Shown here one piece after another: positions 5,869 through 7,735 of a stretch of 7,735 nucleotides of DNA; positions within the stretch are counted from its first letter, which is position 1; every line of letters begins with the position of its first letter. Made by a program: the position numbers and the translations under genes. Origin of the DNA: Roseovarius sp. UBA6167 (lineage in GTDB: Bacteria > Pseudomonadota > Alphaproteobacteria > Rhodobacterales > Rhodobacteraceae); contig DIUD01000023.1 of the NCBI GenBank assembly GCA_002428225.1, positions 17,361 to 25,095 of the forward strand. The letters are read 5' to 3'. The notes beneath the pieces were generated by a model, which saw only the letters and a program-made list of their open reading frames with translations, ran no database searches and was not told where the DNA came from.

Positions 5869-6062
5869 GGCGGCGCCCCGGCGGCGCATCCCGCCCGCAT
5901 GTGGCCGTTTTTGTCGCAGGCCGGCCGACAGGCGTTGCGATCCCGGCGATTGTGGGGCCTTGTATCCCTGCGCTGGCGCTGGCGCCGGTGCCGGTGATCC
6001 GAGTGCGGGCTGGGGTGATGGCGCGCGGGCAGCGCGACGAAAGGCAGGGAAAAGGCAGGGAC
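5869..6062 (+). other. Intergenic region before the FAD hydroxylase gene
   Basis: I see no gene here. A GCGCC/GGCGC hairpin (5873-5877 with 5883-5887) lies just after the nucleotidase stop without a T-run. TTGCGA (5935-5940) followed 19 bp later by TTGTAT (5960-5965) is a poor but possible promoter. The 10-mer AAGGCAGGGA occurs twice, at 6041-6050 and 6052-6061; the second copy supplies the AAAGG ribosome site of the downstream gene. Confidence 0.45.
6041..6061 (+). repeat. Tandem 10-bp direct repeat containing the ribosome-binding site
   Basis: AAGGCAGGGA is repeated exactly, separated by one A. The AAAGG that begins one base before the second copy lies 7 nt before the ATG at 6063, a good Shine-Dalgarno distance. 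The first copy lies a further 11 nt upstream, so the ribosome site appears duplicated. Confidence 0.6.
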
Positions 6063-7265
6063 ATGACGGGCGAGAGCGTCGATATCGTGATCTCGGGCGG
6101 TGGTGTGGCGGGGCTGACGGCGGCGGCCGTCTTTGGCGGCGCGGGATTTTCCGTTCTCTGCGTCGATCCCGCGCCGCCGGTCACTGCGCGCGACGCCGAG
6201 GGCGCGGACCTGCGCACCACCGCCTTTCTGCAACCCGCGCAGGCGCTGCTGGATCGCGCGGGGCTGTGGGAGCGGCTTGCCCCCCATGCCGCGCCGTTGC
6301 AGATCATGCGGGTGGTCGATGCCGGCGGCGAGCGGCCCGAGCCGCGCGTCATCAAGGATTTCGACGCCGCCGAGATTTCCGACCGGCCGTTTGGCTGGAA
6401 CCTGCCCAACTGGCTCTTGCGGCGCGAGATGGTGGCGCATCTTGAGGGGCTTGCGAATGTCACCTTCCGCCCCGGCACGGCGACCACCACGCTTTTCACC
6501 CGGCAAGGCGAGGCGCGCGTCGGGCTGTCGGACGGCAGCCGTGTGCGCACACGGCTGGTAATCGCCGCCGACGGGCGCAACTCGCCGATCAGGGACGCTG
6601 CGGGCATCCCGGTGAAAACGATCCGCTACGGGCAGAAGGCGCTCGCCTTCGCCGTCACCCATCCGATCCCGCATGACAATGTCTCGACCGAGATCCATCG
6701 CTCGGGCGGACCGTTCACGCTTGTGCCGCTGCCCGATCTCGACGGGCGGCCTTCTTCGGCGGTGGTCTGGATGGAGCAGGGGCCTGAGGTGGTCCGCCTT
6801 GCCGCGCTGCCGGCGGCCGAGTTCGAGGCAGCGATGAACCTGCGTTCCTGCCATCTTTTCGGGCCGCTCACGCTGGCCTCGCGGCGCACGGTCTGGCCGA
6901 TCGTCAGCCAGGTCGCCGAATGGATGTGGGCCGAGCGTGTGGCGCTGGTGGCCGAGGCGGCGCATGTGGTGCCGCCCATCGGGGCGCAGGGGTTGAACAT
7001 GAGCCTTGCCGACATGCGCGTGCTGGCAGACCTCGCCGAGGCGGCACCCGACCGGCTGGGCGACCGTGCCATGCTGGAAAGCTATCACCGCAAGCGCCAT
7101 CTCGAGGTGGCGGCGCGGGTGCGCGGCATCGACCTGCTCAACCGCGCCTCGATGCTGCACACGCAGCCCTTGCGCGATGCGCGCGCGCGTGCGCTTGACG
7201 CGCTCTATTCGCTGGCCCCGGTGCGCAGGACGCTGATGAAGATCGGGCTCGGCGCGCGGGGGTAA
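6063..7265 (+). CDS. UbiH/UbiF family FAD-dependent hydroxylase
   Basis: A 400-aa flavoprotein monooxygenase of the class A (p-hydroxybenzoate hydroxylase-like) type. It most likely hydroxylates the aromatic ring of ubiquinone precursors using O2 and NAD(P)H at the membrane surface. The N-terminal dinucleotide fold has SGGGVAGLTAA (11-21). The DG motif is AADGRNSPIRDAAG (168-181). The second FAD motif is AEAAHVVPPIGAQGLNMSL (297-315), where the usual GDAAH reads AEAAH, with Glu for Asp. I recall this variant from rhodobacterial and rhizobial members, so it probably does not mean loss of function. Alphaproteobacteria use several homologues (UbiH, UbiL, UbiM) of different regioselectivity, and the position hydroxylated cannot be told from this sequence. 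ATG 6063 has AAAGG 7 nt upstream and puts the FAD fold at the N-terminus; upstream in-frame starts (GTG 5901, ATG 6018) would add a non-family extension. Confidence 0.9.
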   Translation: MTGESVDIVISGGGVAGLTAAAVFGGAGFSVLCVDPAPPVTARDAEGADLRTTAFLQPAQALLDRAGLWERLAPHAAPLQIMRVVDAGGERPEPRVIKDFDAAEISDRPFGWNLPNWLLRREMVAHLEGLANVTFRPGTATTTLFTRQGEARVGLSDGSRVRTRLVIAADGRNSPIRDAAGIPVKTIRYGQKALAFAVTHPIPHDNVSTEIHRSGGPFTLVPLPDLDGRPSSAVVWMEQGPEVVRLAALPAAEFEAAMNLRSCHLFGPLTLASRRTVWPIVSQVAEWMWAERVALVAEAAHVVPPIGAQGLNMSLADMRVLADLAEAAPDRLGDRAMLESYHRKRHLEVAARVRGIDLLNRASMLHTQPLRDARARALDALYSLAPVRRTLMKIGLGARG

Positions 7266-7285
7266 GAGGGCGGTTCTGGCCTGTT

Positions 7286-7302
7286 GCCGACATTCGGCTT
7301 TT
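7286..7302 (+). terminator. Candidate intrinsic terminator after the hydroxylase gene
   Basis: GCCGA (7286-7290) and TCGGC (7294-7298) form a 5-bp stem with a CAT loop, followed directly by TTTT. It begins 20 bp after the hydroxylase stop. The stem is short but GC-rich, and it is the best hairpin-plus-T-run in the window. Confidence 0.5.
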
Positions 7303-7347
7303 GTCCCCTCGCACGGCTAATCCCGAAACTGGCAAAGGCCCGCCTCA

Positions 7348-7513
7348 TACCAACGGCCCTATGAATTGACCGCTTTGGCATATTCTCGGTCACTGATAGA
7401 AAGGACGCGTTCCTGATCGTTTGCGAAGAAGTTCCACGCGTCACAACATCGCGCAACGATGTCGTCGTGGGTATCGAACACGGAAATGGCGAGGCAGTTC
7501 GCTCGCAGATAGG
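7348..7513 (-). mobile_element. Remnant of an IS630-family insertion sequence (transposase 3' end)
   Basis: The segment encodes the C-terminus of an IS630-type transposase on the minus strand and then about ten bases of non-coding end. The TA at 7348-7349 could be part of the target duplication, since IS630 elements insert at TA; this boundary is a guess. Base composition is visibly less GC-rich than the neighbouring genes. The right side is lost, apparently by insertion of the IS481-type element. The other end of the IS630 element is not in the window. Confidence 0.55.
7359..7513 (-). pseudogene. IS630-type transposase, C-terminal fragment
   Basis: Only about 50 C-terminal residues remain: YLRANCLAISVFDTHDDI, then CCDAWNFF, then a tail ending SISDREYAKAVNS. 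They match the end of IS630/Tc1-mariner-like DDE transposases, where the family pattern is ENxWxYLRANxLSxxVFxTYDDI, then CDAWN, then SIxxRDWA. The frame continues rightwards to an ATG at 7556, but the residues beyond the Tyr no longer fit: the conserved ENxW before YLRAN is absent and a stop lies just upstream. The DDE aspartates are missing, so the fragment is not functional. The family assignment is from remembered patterns. Confidence 0.65.
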
Positions 7514-7735
7514 TGTTCCATCCCGGATGATCACATTTCCCCTCGGCGCTCCGCATTTTTCATGGCGAGATCGGTTCTGAGGGAGTGCGGCGGGAGGGGG
7601 CGTTGACATGCTGATCCATCTTCACAGCCAAGCGACGACGACACCCGGGGTGCGCGCGGCGATCCAGGCCAGCGATGACGCGGGGACGGTGTTTGCCGAA
7701 CGCTTCGGGGTGACGCCGCAGACGGTCTGCAAATG
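7514..7735 (+). mobile_element. IS481-family insertion sequence, left part (runs off the window)
   Basis: The element is identified by the transposase N-terminus starting at 7608. The left boundary is proposed at TGTTCCATCCCGG, starting at 7514, because IS481-type ends commonly begin TGT and the IS630 homology stops at this very base. About 94 bp of leader would precede the transposase gene. The right end and the second inverted repeat lie outside the window, so the boundary cannot be confirmed here. Confidence 0.6.
7608..7735 (+). CDS. IS481-family transposase, N-terminal part
   Basis: The first 42 residues, truncated by the window end. They begin MLIHLHSQATTTPGVRAAIQ and continue with FAERFGVTPQTVCKW, where the last codon is cut. 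This is the N-terminal helix-turn-helix typical of IS481 transposases (MxIHxxARTTPxxRxxI, then LAxRxGVSxxTVxKW). The complete protein would carry an rve/DDE integrase core downstream. A very strong ribosome site, GGAGGGGG (7593-7600), lies 7 nt before the ATG. The visible part has no frameshift, so the element may still be active. Confidence 0.85.
   Translation, partial: MLIHLHSQATTTPGVRAAIQASDDAGTVFAERFGVTPQTVCK

Noticed and set aside
5901..6062. N-terminal extension of the hydroxylase from GTG 5901 or ATG 6018
   Set aside because: Family proteins start a few residues before the GxGxxG fold; ATG 6063 has AAAGG at the right spacing, and the extension looks like translated intergenic sequence.
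5823..7160. 445-codon minus-strand open frame
   Set aside because: Opposite the UbiH-type gene, rich in Arg, His and Pro, no domain; the sense strand has clear FAD motifs.
7205..7609. 134-codon minus-strand open frame across the IS region
   Set aside because: It spans the end of the hydroxylase gene, the IS630 remnant in a different frame and the IS481 leader, so it crosses unrelated units and has no recognisable domain.
1..7735. CRISPR array, tRNA or rRNA genes, or a defence island
   Set aside because: No regularly spaced repeats, no tRNA-like cloverleaf or conserved rRNA segments were seen, and no nuclease, toxin or defence-type gene is present.

Overview
The window is GC-rich (about two thirds G+C by eye) and carries ordinary chromosomal genes of an alphaproteobacterium. 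CarA, the UbiH-type hydroxylase and the DUF2244 protein have the residue patterns I associate with Rhodobacterales/Rhodobacteraceae (Roseobacter/Paracoccus-like). TTGAC-type -35 boxes and a cluster of GTTAA half-sites resembling CtrA boxes agree with that. This is recognition from memory, not a database result.

Layout. Positions 1-232 hold no recognised gene but contain two strong hairpins. A small two-helix membrane protein (DUF2244, 233-733, +) converges on a GatB/YqeY-domain protein (752-1210, -). The latter is divergent from carA (1364-2512, +), the glutaminase subunit of carbamoyl-phosphate synthetase. The shared 153-bp intergenic region has a promoter-like element for each gene and a perfect 9-bp inverted repeat over the carA -35. 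Then comes a 640-aa membrane family-2 glycosyltransferase (2609-4531, +) with an N-terminal GspE/MshEN-like domain. Its upstream gap carries three GTTAA half-sites at exact 11-bp spacing.

The glycosyltransferase overlaps tail-to-tail by 60 bp with a GntR/FCD regulator (4472-5143, -). The regulator is divergent from a HAD-family pyrimidine 5'-nucleotidase-like gene (5224-5868, +). Both of these genes have a candidate -10 box only 6 bp from the start codon, suggesting leaderless mRNAs. A UbiH/UbiF-type FAD hydroxylase (6063-7265, +) follows, probably for ubiquinone synthesis, with a short terminator-like hairpin behind it.

The right end is mobile-element territory. A C-terminal remnant of an IS630-type transposase on the minus strand (about 7359-7513) is cut off by what looks like the left end of an IS481-family element. 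The N-terminus of that element's transposase (7608 onward) runs off the window.

Apart from the IS junction the genes are housekeeping or common accessory functions, mostly monocistronic, and I see no new multi-gene system. The best leads are regulatory: the GTTAA array before the MshEN-glycosyltransferase, the palindrome at the carA promoter, the paired leaderless promoters, and the nested IS junction.
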